NCBI GenBank assembly: GCA_949317995.1
Contig: OX439039.1
Location: forward strand, 71,372,002 to 71,436,001
Direction: 5' to 3'
Origin: Acholoe squamosa
Lineage: Eukaryota; Annelida; Polychaeta; Phyllodocida; Polynoidae
Length of the DNA stretch: 64,000 nucleotides
Positions 51,623-62,514 of the stretch are shown one piece after another (the first letter of the stretch is position 1; the number at the start of each line of letters is the position of its first letter). The notes below the pieces were generated by a model that did not search any database, was not told the DNA's origin, and saw nothing but the letters and a program-made list of their open reading frames with translations. The position numbers and the translations under genes were made by a program.

Positions 51623-51872
51623 TTAATCTTTTAAGGGCCACTAATACCTGTAGCAGTGTATCATGCCCATTAGTGAGCATGATGCACCAATGAAATACTG
51701 GCAAGACTGCTCGCCAGCACTTTATTGGAGCATCATGTCACCCCTCCAGACTGTATCAATCCCGGTAGGGTCGTCATGATGCAATAATGTAGCCCTGGCG
51801 AGTTACTCACCAGGGCTTCAGTCATATATCATGTATCATGACGACCAATGTCAGTGGCCTTTAAAGGGTTAG
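51623..51872. mobile_element. Complete copy of the double-hairpin foldback element
   Basis: This is the best-bounded member of the window's main repeat family. The left end TTAATCTTTTAAGGGCCACT (51623-51642) is the inverted complement of the right end AGTGGCCTTTAAAGGGTTAG (51853-51872), with a few mismatches. Inside are two separate stem-loops: hairpin A at about 51677-51737 (arms GCATGATGCACCAATGAA...) and hairpin B at 51770-51846 (GTCGTCATGATGCA...GACGAC). They are joined by a linker reading ccctccagactgtatcaatc. There is no coding sequence, so the element is non-autonomous. The TTAA-plus-CCC type of end recalls piggyBac elements, but that is inference. Confidence 0.75.
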
Positions 51873-52208
51873 GAGCCCCATGTGCGTCCAGAGTGACATT
51901 ATTGATGGTGGTGCGGGGGGCGGGCGGATCGTGGCGGTCATAGCTCAGGGAGCAGCTCATGCATGTGACGATCCGTGTCCCGTGCCCAGCTGCTGAAACC
52001 TAAAAAGATTACAAATCGACCTCTCCCCTTCTCTGTCTGACCATCTTCTTACTGGGACACCCCCTGCTTACCTCCTTCTCCCCTCCTACCCCCTACCCTT
52101 CCCCCTCTCCTCTCTCACCTACTCCGACTCCTAACCCACATTGGTATTGGCTTTTTAGTCTGTATTTATAAGCACGTGCATACTGATCAAATTGAATGTT
52201 ACATTACC

Positions 52209-52364
52209 AAGTGGCGGATTTAGAGGCACTCGGGAGCGCCCCCTCTTTTTTGGTTGTGGGTTTATTTCCTTATATCAAACCTCAAAGATTCCTCAACAAG
52301 TGGGGATGCTCCTCTCCTTTTTGAGCCAAGCCCCCTCCTTTTCCAAATTCTGGGGCCACCACTG
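52209..52364. mobile_element. hAT-like MITE, copy 3 (opposite orientation)
   Basis: It starts aagtggcggatttagaggc, the inverse of the right end of the other copies, and ends aaattctggggccaccactg, the inverse of their left end. It is 156 bp, matching the other copies in size, and its interior is more diverged. Confidence 0.6.
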
Positions 52365-55300
52365 TTACACATTCGCCATGCAGGTTCATTACTGTGCATG
52401 GCTTGCCCTCCTAATAAATCCATACTTCGAAGCACTTTCATATGTGGAGGTTAGCCCTCCAAGGGCGCCATGCTGATTAAATGTACACCATTTGTGGATT
52501 CAGTGCATAGATGTATAAATGAATGCGACATCGGTAAGCAATGCATGATTGCTGCATTGGAGCATCATGGCTACAAATAGACATAAAAGCTTCAATGGAG
52601 AAGGGTTTTAGGGTTGTCCTCTTCCCTTTGACAAACGCCTAGTGTGCGTGTTGGGGATACTTGGTAAGGGCTCCTAAATCTGTATATAATCCATATTTAC
52701 CCCTTAGATATATGGGATCTAGGTGGTGGTGCCGGGTAAGGGAGCAGCTCAATGGGTGGGGTATAGAAGCCCGGCTCAGTGTCCTTGTGTGAGTGACTCG
52801 GGTCAATGCCGCGGTTTGAGTTAATGAAGTGTGGGATATATTCCCATTGATCCGGCTCACCGCTGTTTTTGTCTAGGCCTGCCCTTCCTGCACCCTTCAT
52901 GCAACCCCTCCCTACAGTACCTAATCCCCATTCCTTTTCCTGGTCCCTTCATGCCTATTGTTGCAATCTTCCATCAACTAATCGTCTCAGTCTATATATA
53001 GTAGCATCAGTTCTCACTGGTAAACAAGAATAAAAAGCAGATCAAACGGAACATAAGAAGCTTTTTTCCGAGCATTCCGTTTAATCATATTTCCAAGGTT
53101 ACCAGTGGTTACATATTGTACCACTAGTTAGATCGTATGGATAATCATCTTGTAACTTCTTACATACTCCTCTTCACTACATTATTTTCTATATTTACAT
53201 ATTTTCGGCCCTTTAATTTCACGGCACCATCATTCTCCACCGATCTCTGAATAGTCACACCCCCTCTGGATGGTTCTTGCTGGGACAGTTGATTTTTTTT
53301 TTAAACGCGTGCTTCAATAATCCACTAGATATGACATCTGGCCAGGTGGCTGTTGCTAAACCATTGGAAGTCACTTCTGTACTTCCAAAAATGAAAGGCA
53401 CTCATCTTTGGTAGTCTCTTCTCTATTGCATTGCCAAATGTGACTTCCCAAAAGAAGTGGTCCAGAAGTGGTTAGGAACAACCCCTCAACTGGAAGTTGC
53501 TTCCTACACTCTGTCGCATAAGTATATAGGCGGGGGCAGTCTGGGAAGCACTCAGGTGTGACCACTTTTCGCAACACAGTTTGATTTGTGGGAAAGTGAC
53601 TACTTCTGGACTACAGTGTCTGAAGTGGTTCTGAGTGGTTAAGCAGAGGAGGGATGTGGGAAGTGTGGTACCTACCCTGAAAAGCAACACTCAATCTTTT
53701 CGCAACAGCCTCCAGGGTTTTGTTTGCAACAGGACTGGTCAGTCTATCAAGGGCAAACTGTATCCTGGCCTTTCCATTGCCCTTATCGTCAATTTTATCC
53801 AGACTTTTATCTCTGATTAGAAGGAATTCCTCAATTCCTACATATTCTGTCAATTGCCACTCGATCACACAATTTCACACCATACCTGCAATCTACGACA
53901 TCTAGGTATGAGGAGAAATAAAAGTAAACCATCATCTATTTTGCATTTCTAACTTGGAATAAATGCTAATAATGCAAATTGCCTTGTGCACATTTCACAG
54001 AACAACGCATCGAGACATATGCCCCTACGTACATAAAATTTTATGCAAAATCATGAGTTTTGACCGATTCTTAAAATCCTGCTAGCACAACTCAGAAACT
54101 TGCCTCCAATACCCCTCTACTTGTAACCTGCTGTATCGCCCTGCTATTCTCCCACCATCTCCAGACTAGAAGCTCAGGAGGAGGGGCGGGGGGGGGTGGC
54201 TAGTTGGCGTCTTTTTATCTCCCCAATTTGTTCCCTTTCATCCTCCATCGACAGCCTTCGATCATTTCAAGTCTTGAGCGATACGGAGTGGCTCTTATAT
54301 CGACTACCAAGTTATAAATGGGTCTCAGCGACCAGACACCACTATATCTAAATTTGTGGGAAAACATCCAACAATTCGGTATTTGTGAGGTGTATTAATG
54401 ATACCAGTGTTGTACTGATTTTTAGTTTATTCAGTCCATCTACCATTGATACACGTCAAAAACAATTAGGGGCTTCTATTTCGTGAAATTTGATTGCATT
54501 ACGGTTTATAATTTATAGACAATGAAGCAATTTCTACTCTTCCAATGGTTAATTTCAAATAATGTTTCTAAGGGATGTGCGGATACCCTTGCTTATTGCA
54601 AAAAGGAAAATGATGACAGCTCATATCTGATATAATATAGAATTATCGAAAGTAGCAGAAACAACAATTTTGATTTATGAGCCATTGACCGAAATCTTCT
54701 GGTTTGGCAAAGAATTCATTTGAATCATGTGGTCATGGGAATTCCTGAAACACACCTTTTTTTGTTGATCCACCTAGAATATCAGATTCAGTCAGAGGGG
54801 AAGTCCCTCAGCAGATGCCTACGTGTCTGGTCTCTTCACTTGCTTAGTAGAAGCAGTGGTTCATCACCCGACCAGACGCTACCTTCCAAACAGAACAATG
54901 TCATATGAAGTGTACGGACGCTCATTTATAAATCCTAATTCAAAATATCCCAGCCTGAAAGAAGCTGGTCAATATCTAAAGGATTGGTTCATAGCAAAGA
55001 AGGTCATGACCTCTTGATTGGTATTTGGCATATGTATATAATTGTAGAGCAGTTGCAGAGGCATAGGAACCAAATCTTCATTGGGGGGGGGGCCCGGCGA
55101 GGGCACCATCGTGACTACCTTGAATTGTAGGCTGATGCGTGATGGCGTCTATATATGCATATTTAGAATTCATATAGAAAAGTGATTTTTGGTAAATTTT
55201 GGATCTCACTTTAGGCTCAGACCCCCATTCTCCCTATGACATCACCATAATAATCTAATTTGAGATGTAAAGTTTTAGCTTTTTTTCCATCATGTTTATG

Positions 55301-55378
55301 AGTTCTTGGAAAATATTGGGGGGGGGGCCAGACATACTCAGGCCCCACCTCCTTCATGACTTTTCCTACGCCCCTGAG

Positions 55379-55604
55379 TTGAACCATTTAAGGGCCGCTG
55401 ATGCATTAAGGATCCATCTTCTTCCATATGTTGGCATGTTGCACCAATGAAGTGCTGGTGAGTCCTCCTGTCAGCACTTCATTGGAGCATCATGCCGACC
55501 CTCCGGGACTGTAACAATTCCAATAGGGTCGGCATGGCGCATGATTGTAGCCCATGACCAATGGGCATGATGCATTAATGCATTAGCGACTTTGAACAGG
55601 TTAA
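55379..55604. mobile_element. Double-hairpin foldback element, near-complete
   Basis: The left end (from 55379, ttgaaccatttaagggccgc) and right end (gcgactttgaacaggttaa, ending 55604) are diverged inverted repeats. Each continues into gatgcattaa / aatgcatta. Hairpin A pairs 55433-55457 with 55472-55496 at 23 of 25 positions. The linker ccctccgggactgtaacaat then leads into a degraded hairpin B. Confidence 0.7.
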
Positions 55605-57192
55605 AGGCACAGTGTTACTTTTCCGTATTGAGTGCGGGGGCAGAGATGGAAGTGCTGACCTCCTTACACTGACCGAGGTGGGAAGGCCACCTGATTGTAC
55701 TGGAGGAAATTGCCAACGTGTCTCTGAGAGGGTGAGGAAGCCACACCGAAAGGAACTCAGTAAAATAGGGCCAGTGGAGGTCTGACGCTTGTAAACCATC
55801 TTATAGGGTAGGTTAGTATGTAAATGTATCACACCACTTTTTTGTTATGATATATTAATGCAAGAACCCTCCAAAACACCATTCAGAATTTGTGGGGACT
55901 GCAAAGGTGTACATACACACCCGCTAAGGACCTGGCCCCTCTCCCCTTTGGTGAATCATGACAACAGATTGACAACACTGAGCGATCATGTCATCCTTAA
56001 AGTGTTTAAATGAAGTCAAACTTGGAGAATACTAAGCAGACTAAAAGTTAGGAAGTAGGTGGATGGGATGTAGAATGAGAGGGAAGGATGTAGGGCGGAA
56101 GGCATGTAGAAAGAGAATGGTGAGTCTGAGGGCTTTTCGCCAAAATGGCTGGGGAGAAAGTGTACAACAAAAAAAGGAGCCAGGCAGTGTTGGACTCTCA
56201 AAGGCAGAGTGGCCCTTTTATAGTATTTGCCTGATATGGGGGAACATAAAAGAACTGTGCAGGTCAATGAGTGTGCACCAATGATAGCCGGACTTCTGCC
56301 GAAAAAATAAAGTTAAACACCAAAGATAATCATTGCCATGCATGAATAAAAACGTAAAGAAAGACATACAAGGAGGCTGCTATATCAGAAATCCTGAAAA
56401 ACAGACAGGCCTACACTGTACAATAAAAACAAAGTTAAAGGGTACTGTAGAAATATTATTATTATCAGTTTATTTATAAACAGGTTCATTATAACCTATA
56501 GTCTCCTTGTACAGGGTCAGGGCCGATATGTGTGTAGCAAGGTTCAAGTTCTATACATGTACAGAATTCAAACTTCATATCTCAACTCCTTCAAGCAACC
56601 TAAATAATGAGCAACTCTGGGTACTCTAGTAGGGGGAAGCTTACTGACACTACCCATGAGCTGGTAGTGTAACTCGATTCCCTCATAAACAATTCTGAGC
56701 CATGCTCCGGTTTTCGCCGATTAAACACTGCCATGACAAATTCTCCAGCCTGCCAATATCCATGCACTGTGCCCTCTTAGTTGACTGATCCACGCCATGA
56801 CAGATCCACAACGAACCAGCAACCGTGCGCCACCATGGATGATAATGAAATTGTTTTTAGTGAGGGGCGGTGAAAAGAGATGGCCATTCTTTATGAACTG
56901 AAATTGCCTCTTAGCAAAAAGCGAGGGGGTTTCTTTCTATTCTGTCAAAGTGGATTTGAGAGGGAGAGTTTGATGGGTGGTGCTTGGTTTGGTTAGATGA
57001 TACAGTGATTGGGGCTTGTCAGCTGCTTATAACGGAGAGAACTGAAGGCACCGGCAATTTCTTTTTGCAGCCATTTTCCTTCTTCACATGCAACTTTAAT
57101 CAGAAATATGTGAGAAGTCAGGTACAAAATTTATCTGCATGAGGCCTGTCTGTATGGAGGACCTACCTTCACTGTGCTTCTAGTTAGAGATG

Positions 57193-57238
57193 TCTTATAT
57201 CTTTATAAATATGGGTTATATCTTTATAAATATGGGAT
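57193..57238. repeat. 23 bp tandem pair
   Basis: ttatatctttataaatatgg occurs twice in direct succession. Confidence 0.8.
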
Positions 57239-57706
57239 AAACAACATAGGGTAATCTTCCAGATGTCAACTGTGTCTCATTCATTTCATGTCATTACAGC
57301 AAAGTGGTCACTCGGGTCAATTGCAGTGGGCTACACGGATCTCTGGTTAAATCTTATCAGAATGAAATGATGTATCTATATTCGGTGACCGATTTGCTGA
57401 AACTTCAGTCCTGTGTAATGAGATTTGAGCTACGCCACGGTATTGCAATAATCTTTGTGTAATGAGACCGACAAAAGGTCAATAAAGCAAAAATATCAAA
57501 AGGACAAAAGTGTATTGAAAAGCTTTGCTACTCTTAAAAGTTACTTCATACAAATCTACTACTCCACATTGGTAAATGTCGGTGCTCGTTTGTGAAACTC
57601 ATACAGCATATAGTGCAGACCTCCAGTAGTAAGATAAGTGCATATAGATAAGCCTATTCATTACCGCAGAGCTCACCTGTATCCTTGGATATGGTGTACA
57701 ATGGAT

Positions 57707-57935
57707 CGTTAACCCTTTAAGAGTGCATAGTATATTCAAGCTTTATATCTGCATATTGGCCCTTATATTGCGCCAACAGAGACCTGGTGCTATCTGCCAC
57801 TTCTCCACTAATGCATTTCGGCTGATCCTTGATAGGCTGCTGATTAGAACCACCAGCACTGCATTGGTGCATCCTGGTTATTACCAGGGAACTTGAATCC
57901 TTAGGCATCATGAGGCCCTTAATATTTTAAGGCAG
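57707..57935. mobile_element. Foldback-family copy
   Basis: The left end gttaaccctttaagagtgca is one of the clearest in the window. Internally, attagaaccaccagcactgc...attggtgcatcctgg is the right arm of hairpin A. The copy ends near ggcccttaatattttaagg. Confidence 0.5.
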
Positions 57936-58115
57936 CAAGCATTATATGAGGTAGGTGCAGCTTTCTATATTTGTTGTATCAGTATTGGAGATGGGTGAGG
58001 TAGGTTGCCGGCTGATGTAACTGATACTGCTTATCAAGGTAAGTACTTTGTGCCGTCTTCTATCATTACCCAGTGTTACTCCTCTCACAATACTGCTACC
58101 CCAATGTGATCCCTC

Positions 58116-58356
58116 CTAACCCTTTAAAGTCTGTATCAATGTATTATGCTAATTTGTAAGCTTGGTGCAGGAATGCAGCCTTGGCAGACTAACTTGTCAG
58201 TGCTGCAAGAATCACACTAGGGATTAGTACTCTCTCGTAGGATGAGCATGATAGATACTGCTTAAGTGTTGGCGAGAGCATTCGCCAGCACTGCATTGGT
58301 TCATTGGCGTTGAAGGCAATGAACTTTTATTCAAGCTGTACCCCTTAAAGTGTTAA
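58116..58356. mobile_element. Double-hairpin foldback element
   Basis: It starts ctaaccctttaaagtctgta and ends tacagctt-type sequence inverted as gtaccccttaaagtgttaa. Internally, aatgcagccttggcagact...gtcagtgctgcaagaa forms a degraded hairpin B, and gtgttggcgag/attcgccagcac forms hairpin A. Confidence 0.6.
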
Positions 58357-58723
58357 ATAATTACAGCGAAAGCATTGGGTCAGATACTGTTAAAAGTTTC
58401 TCATTGGCACTCATAATGTCTTCCTGGTTGGATTTATTAAGCATAAGGGTTATTAATGTGCTGAAAGATTTCTCATTGTTTTGAAAGGAATTATGAGTAT
58501 TGCTCTGGGTTATGAGCAAAGGCACAACTGTTTATAGGCTGAGGTAGTATGAAAATGCTCCATGGCGTAATGAATACCAGTTCTCAAGCGGGGGTCATAT
58601 TTCCTTATTAAAAGCATTGTTTGTATTATTCTAATTGATTGAAGTTGGCTCAATTTAATGCCCAGAGTCTCTGAGCGTGGCCAAAGTCATAAAGTAAACA
58701 TCAGAATGAGATGGTCAATAACC

Positions 58724-58925
58724 AATTAGCCGTTAAGGGCAGCATAGTGCTTTAATGTATTATGTCCCTTTCCTAGAAATCAGGCTGTATGAGCGCAGGG
58801 CGGGCGAGTTACCTATTAGCTCTGCATTATAATGCATCATGCTGCAAAGGTCAGGCATGATGCACCATTGCAGTGCCGGAATAACTCACCAGCACAGCAT
58901 TACTGCATCATGATGGCAAGAGAAA
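58724..58925. mobile_element. Double-hairpin foldback element
   Basis: It begins ttagccgttaagggcagcat. Hairpin A (caggcatgatgcaccattgcagtg... to ...cagcattactgcatcatgatggc) spans about 58853-58918. An earlier degraded hairpin ends at 58847 with gcatcatgctgc. The right terminus is not clear. Confidence 0.55.
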
Positions 58926-58950
58926 TAGACAAATGTACAAGAGTATTGCA

Positions 58951-58999
58951 TCTGACTGAGGGTTATCTCACGAGGCGGCTGAGATAACCCTCAGTCAGA
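58951..58999. repeat. 20 bp perfect hairpin
   Basis: tctgactgagggttatctca (58951-58970) and its exact inverse (58980-58999) are separated by the loop cgaggcggc. It lies 0.47 kb upstream of the pore exon and is outside the main foldback family. Confidence 0.7.
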
Positions 59000-59447
59000 C
59001 AGAATGCAAGAATCTTTGTATCTAATTCATGTCATCTGAGTCCAAAATGTTCAAAATTCATTTAGAATAATAATAAGTGGATAATTCACATGCTTTAGCA
59101 CCATTTTGTTGGATTCTGTTGCTGGCCGTGGAGGGATATCTCCGGGGGGGGGGGGTGAGATATGGAGCGCCCAGGTTAAACCCATGGGGCCTTTGTAATC
59201 TACTTTCCCAACATGAAATAAATGAACTATTTAGTCACCCTGCTGTTCTTAAAGGATCAACCTCTTGAACAAGTGGAGCCATGCAGGGCATGCACGTGCT
59301 CTCCTGCATGATTACCATCACTGAATAGGGGGCTAATCATCTCATTTCCCATATCCAATATTGAAATGATCATAACCGGCCCCTTTCGCCTTACTTGGAA
59401 ATGTTTTGATCTAAATGTAGAGTATGTAATTCTCTCATCTAATGTCG

Positions 59448-59469
59448 TGTCCTTTCTTTCTCTTTGCAG
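59448..59469 (+). other. 3' splice acceptor of the pore exon
   Basis: A strong polypyrimidine run (tcctttctttctc) ends in tttgcag at 59469. The next base, C, completes the split codon (AG+C, Ser) and is followed by TAT CAC GAT (Tyr-His-Asp), the start of the SK outer-pore segment. Confidence 0.92.
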
Positions 59470-59605
59470 CTATCACGATGTGAAGCATCAAAATTTACTT
59501 AATTCCATGTGGATGATCTCAATTACGTTTTTATCCATTGGTTACGGTGATATCGTGCCGAACACATACTGCGGCAGGGGGATTGCTGTAACGACGGGGG
59601 TTATG
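59470..59605 (+). CDS. KCNN: SK/KCNN channel, pore exon (turret, P-loop, start of S6)
   Basis: This 136 bp exon is one base completing the previous codon plus 45 whole codons. It encodes the outer turret ([13 protein letters not shown]), the pore helix (WMISITFL), the potassium selectivity filter S-I-G-Y-G-D at residues 22-27, the post-filter stretch [10 protein letters not shown], and the first residues of S6 (IAVTTGVM). GYGD is diagnostic of potassium channels, and the surrounding NTYCG motif is specific for the SK/IK family. The exon ends in phase 0. In known SK proteins the next residues are GAGCTAL..., followed by the calmodulin-binding domain; that exon was not found before 64000. It lies 26.2 kb downstream of the S5 exon on the same strand, and I see no stop or frame break across the junction. 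Confidence 0.97.
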
Positions 59606-59611
59606 GTAAGC
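59606..59611 (+). other. 5' splice donor after the pore exon
   Basis: gtaagc directly follows the Met codon that ends TTGVM. Reading on would give SIKFFFLI and then a stop at about 59651, unlike any SK channel, so the exon must end here. Confidence 0.93.
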
Positions 59612-59634
59612 ATCAAATTCTTTTTTCTTATCAG

Positions 59635-59752
59635 CACTGTAAAAAAACTGTGAATCTTCCAGATACCCTCATAAAACTGAAAAATGAACCACCATAATCA
59701 TATTGTAGTGAACCAGTGTACAAAGTTTTTACAAGAAGCCTCAAGTGGCATT
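59635..59752. mobile_element. Dispersed repeat, copy 2, starting 30 bp after the pore exon donor
   Basis: This is the same family as 12308-12424 and begins cactgtaaaaaaactgtgaa. It is placed almost directly behind the splice donor. The similarity stops at about 59752. Confidence 0.6.
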
Positions 59753-60225
59753 TTGCTTTGCCAAAATGCATCCAACAAGCACTTGTTGTATCACCCAATG
59801 TGCGAATGGTAGAACAAGAAGGGAAGACAGAGGAAGGGCGATTTCAGGATAATTCGCCCCCCCCTTCCCTGTAGCATCGAGATAAACAAGTCCATTATCG
59901 TACTTGTACGTGTTGAGACTCATTCAAGGCTAAAAGGAGACAGGTTCCTCGCCGGACAACGAGTAGTTCTCAGTACGTCATTTAGGGCGCTACTTGGAAT
60001 GTGTGTTCCATTAGGTCTACTGTAAACTCACCAACTGTGAATGATCAGACATCCCTACCACCCAGGTCTCCCGCTTTTAGTGAGTGGTCATTATACAGCA
60101 ACTGTGGTGGTTAGGTGGTGGTGAGTTTTCGTGCGGATGCACGAAAATCACACAAAACAAATCCCCCCTCAATGGTGGTCTGCCATGCCGCACACTGGCT
60201 TATTTTGCTTAAACAAGAAAAAATG

Positions 60226-60511
60226 TGGCAAGGACCACGGATAGGAGTTGCCACTCTGCGGCCGACGTGTGACGTCACGGCCGACGTATGATGTCACAAA
60301 TTGTGTCACAAGGTGACTGTGACGTCACTGACAAACCGAAAACATAATGAAGTTGCTACGGTCGCTACGCTCCCAGCCGCTACGCGGCTAGCAACTCAAA
60401 AAAAAAAGAAAAAAAAAGAGGCTCAATTTGTGCCCCTCCCCCCACCGAGGGGTCAAAAGTTTTTACCCCCCGTTGATAAGTATTGACCACTCCCTAGACT
60501 CCCATCCCTAT

Positions 60512-60598
<87 letters not shown>

Positions 60599-60790
60599 GA
60601 GTTCTACCTCAACACCCATTTGTGCATCTCTCAAACGAAGGGTGTACTCTGCCTTCTATCAGCACCCCGAGACGACCTCTTAATAGCCACCATGACGTCA
60701 CACATCATACATGTGACGTCACCAATAGCATGGACGACGTCACTCGTGACGCTGGCGGCGCTAGTTGATCGATACGCTGCCTAAGCGGAT
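60226..60790. promoter_or_regulatory. Cluster of CRE (TGACGTCA) motifs
   Basis: Perfect palindromic TGACGTCA lies at 60270-60277, 60320-60327, 60693-60700 and 60714-60721. Near matches (gatgtcac at 60291, gacgacgtcact at 60733) are in between. This octamer binds CREB/ATF factors. The cluster begins about 0.66 kb after the pore exon and is split by a microsatellite. It may instead be the ends of a repeat element (ggccgacgtgtgacgtcac and gacgtcaccaatagcatgga). Confidence 0.4.
60515..60599. repeat. (TA)n(CA)n compound microsatellite
   Basis: About 31 TA units then about 12 CA units, in the middle of the CRE-motif cluster. It is the mirror order of the 24.1 kb tract. Confidence 0.95.
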
Positions 60791-62514
60791 GAGCCGCATT
60801 CACGTAATGGGTGACGCAATGTAATGCACTGGGCCTTGGATCCATTTGTTTTGTGGGCTGTGGCAATTAGTGACTAGCTTGTATATTTACTCTATCAGTG
60901 TCTCTGCCAGCCAGTGTATTAAACCTTTAAAGGCACTAGGTTTGTCTCCGTATGATGCGCCAATACAGTGCTTAGATTCTTGCTATCGGACTGCCTTGGA
61001 GCATCGTGCCAGGACTCAGGGATTGCATCAAGCCAATGGGTCTGTACGATACATTATTCAACTAGATGGTCCCTGAAAGGACTACAGGTTGACAGGAGGC
61101 GAGTTGAGGCTAGAGAATGATCAGAGACATCTGGCCTGGGACAGAATAGCATGAGAAAGCATAGGCCAGCATAATGCTCCCAGATTAGACACTGCATATG
61201 ACATGCCCTGTAGAGTTTCCGACCACTATAAGCATACATGTATTTGGATGGAAGCAAGTCAGCTTTTAGAAGTCAGATATACCTTTAGGTGTCGAAGGTT
61301 TCTCCTTGTATTCACTGTATTGGGTTATACTTCTGGTTAGTTTCAGTGGTTAAGAGACCTCATTCTGTAATACTCCCCAATGGCCAGAGGGGGAAAATCG
61401 AGAAGACCCTTCTTTTGGGTCTTCAATGTAATAATTTGGAGCCTGAGATATCACTAATGAACGTTTATGCCAATGAGGCCTGGTATGCAGTCTATCTATT
61501 TTCTTCCCAGTATTCACACCTGTGATGTTCATGAAAATTGCTATGAAATGCTCACCGGTCATGATATAGTATAATTAACTAACAATATCTCAAAGACTCT
61601 GAAGCAAGTTTTGCTATTTTGACCATTTTCTGGTCTGTGGATGAAAAGAAATGTATCTTTTAGAATTTTAGAGACAAATTATATTTTGAGACAAGCGGAT
61701 GTGAGCGAAATTAGGGGCAATTTTCAGACATTGGCGGGAAGGCTTTCATGTTGGTGTAAGGCCTGCCCATCCAAAACTTGTCAACGGTCAAATTGTCTTC
61801 AGGTTGACAAGGGTGAATCGTAAAAGGCGGGAAACTATTTTCCGGCCAGACGACAAAACGAGGAGAGCGATGACGTGACGAGCTTGTTGATGACCGCCAT
61901 ATTCAGCGTTGCCGTCCTACGTGCACTTTTACTTCTCTAGGGTGTCGTAAAATTAGAGCCAGCAACAGGAACTAGTGAACAAACAAACTGGATACAACCA
62001 GACTAAGTGTCTCTTCTCTCTGCCCCCTCTGTCAGGCTCTGGGGTTGTGTGTCCTCGTTTTAACATCAGGTAACGTGAGCATACAGGAGTAAGCAATGGC
62101 TTTAAAAGCAAGTCCCTGTCATGAATAGGGCTGGGAATGGGGTCTGGCAAAGTGAAACTGCCTGCTACTTCTCCTACTTTCACTATACTACTATGCAGGC
62201 CAAAACAACTCTTGGCGTCTTGACCAGGAAGCTGGGGTGGGGGGAAGGGGTATCCTTTTTTCTCTTAATATAACTTCAACTTTATCATATATCGGCCAAC
62301 TCTGTCTTGTTTCCGACTAGCTGTAATCTAGTAGCATTTTGCATTGGTAATATATGTAGATCTACTAGCGCCAAGTAAGGCTAGATTTATGGTCAGTCTA
62401 CATGGTGGCCACTTGCCTCTATTCGGTTCTCATTACCGTGCAGCCATATCCCTTATCATACCACCCCACCCACATATACACACCTCCACGGGCCACATAA
62501 TGCCCTAAGACCCA

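Larger units (their letters stand above)
33286..59469 (+). other. 26.2 kb phase-2 intron between S5 and pore exons
   Basis: It is bounded by gtatat and tttgcag. The two exons join in frame across the S5/turret boundary. In human KCNN3 an alternative 15-residue exon is known at this same place, so a small cassette exon here cannot be excluded by eye. Outside the listed repeats I see no gene. The longest unremarkable stretches are 37240-37880, 39780-41030, 41880-43030, 45380-47320, 47545-49420, 49515-50340, 50750-51620, 52575-55375, 55610-57190 and 57240-57700. Confidence 0.82.
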
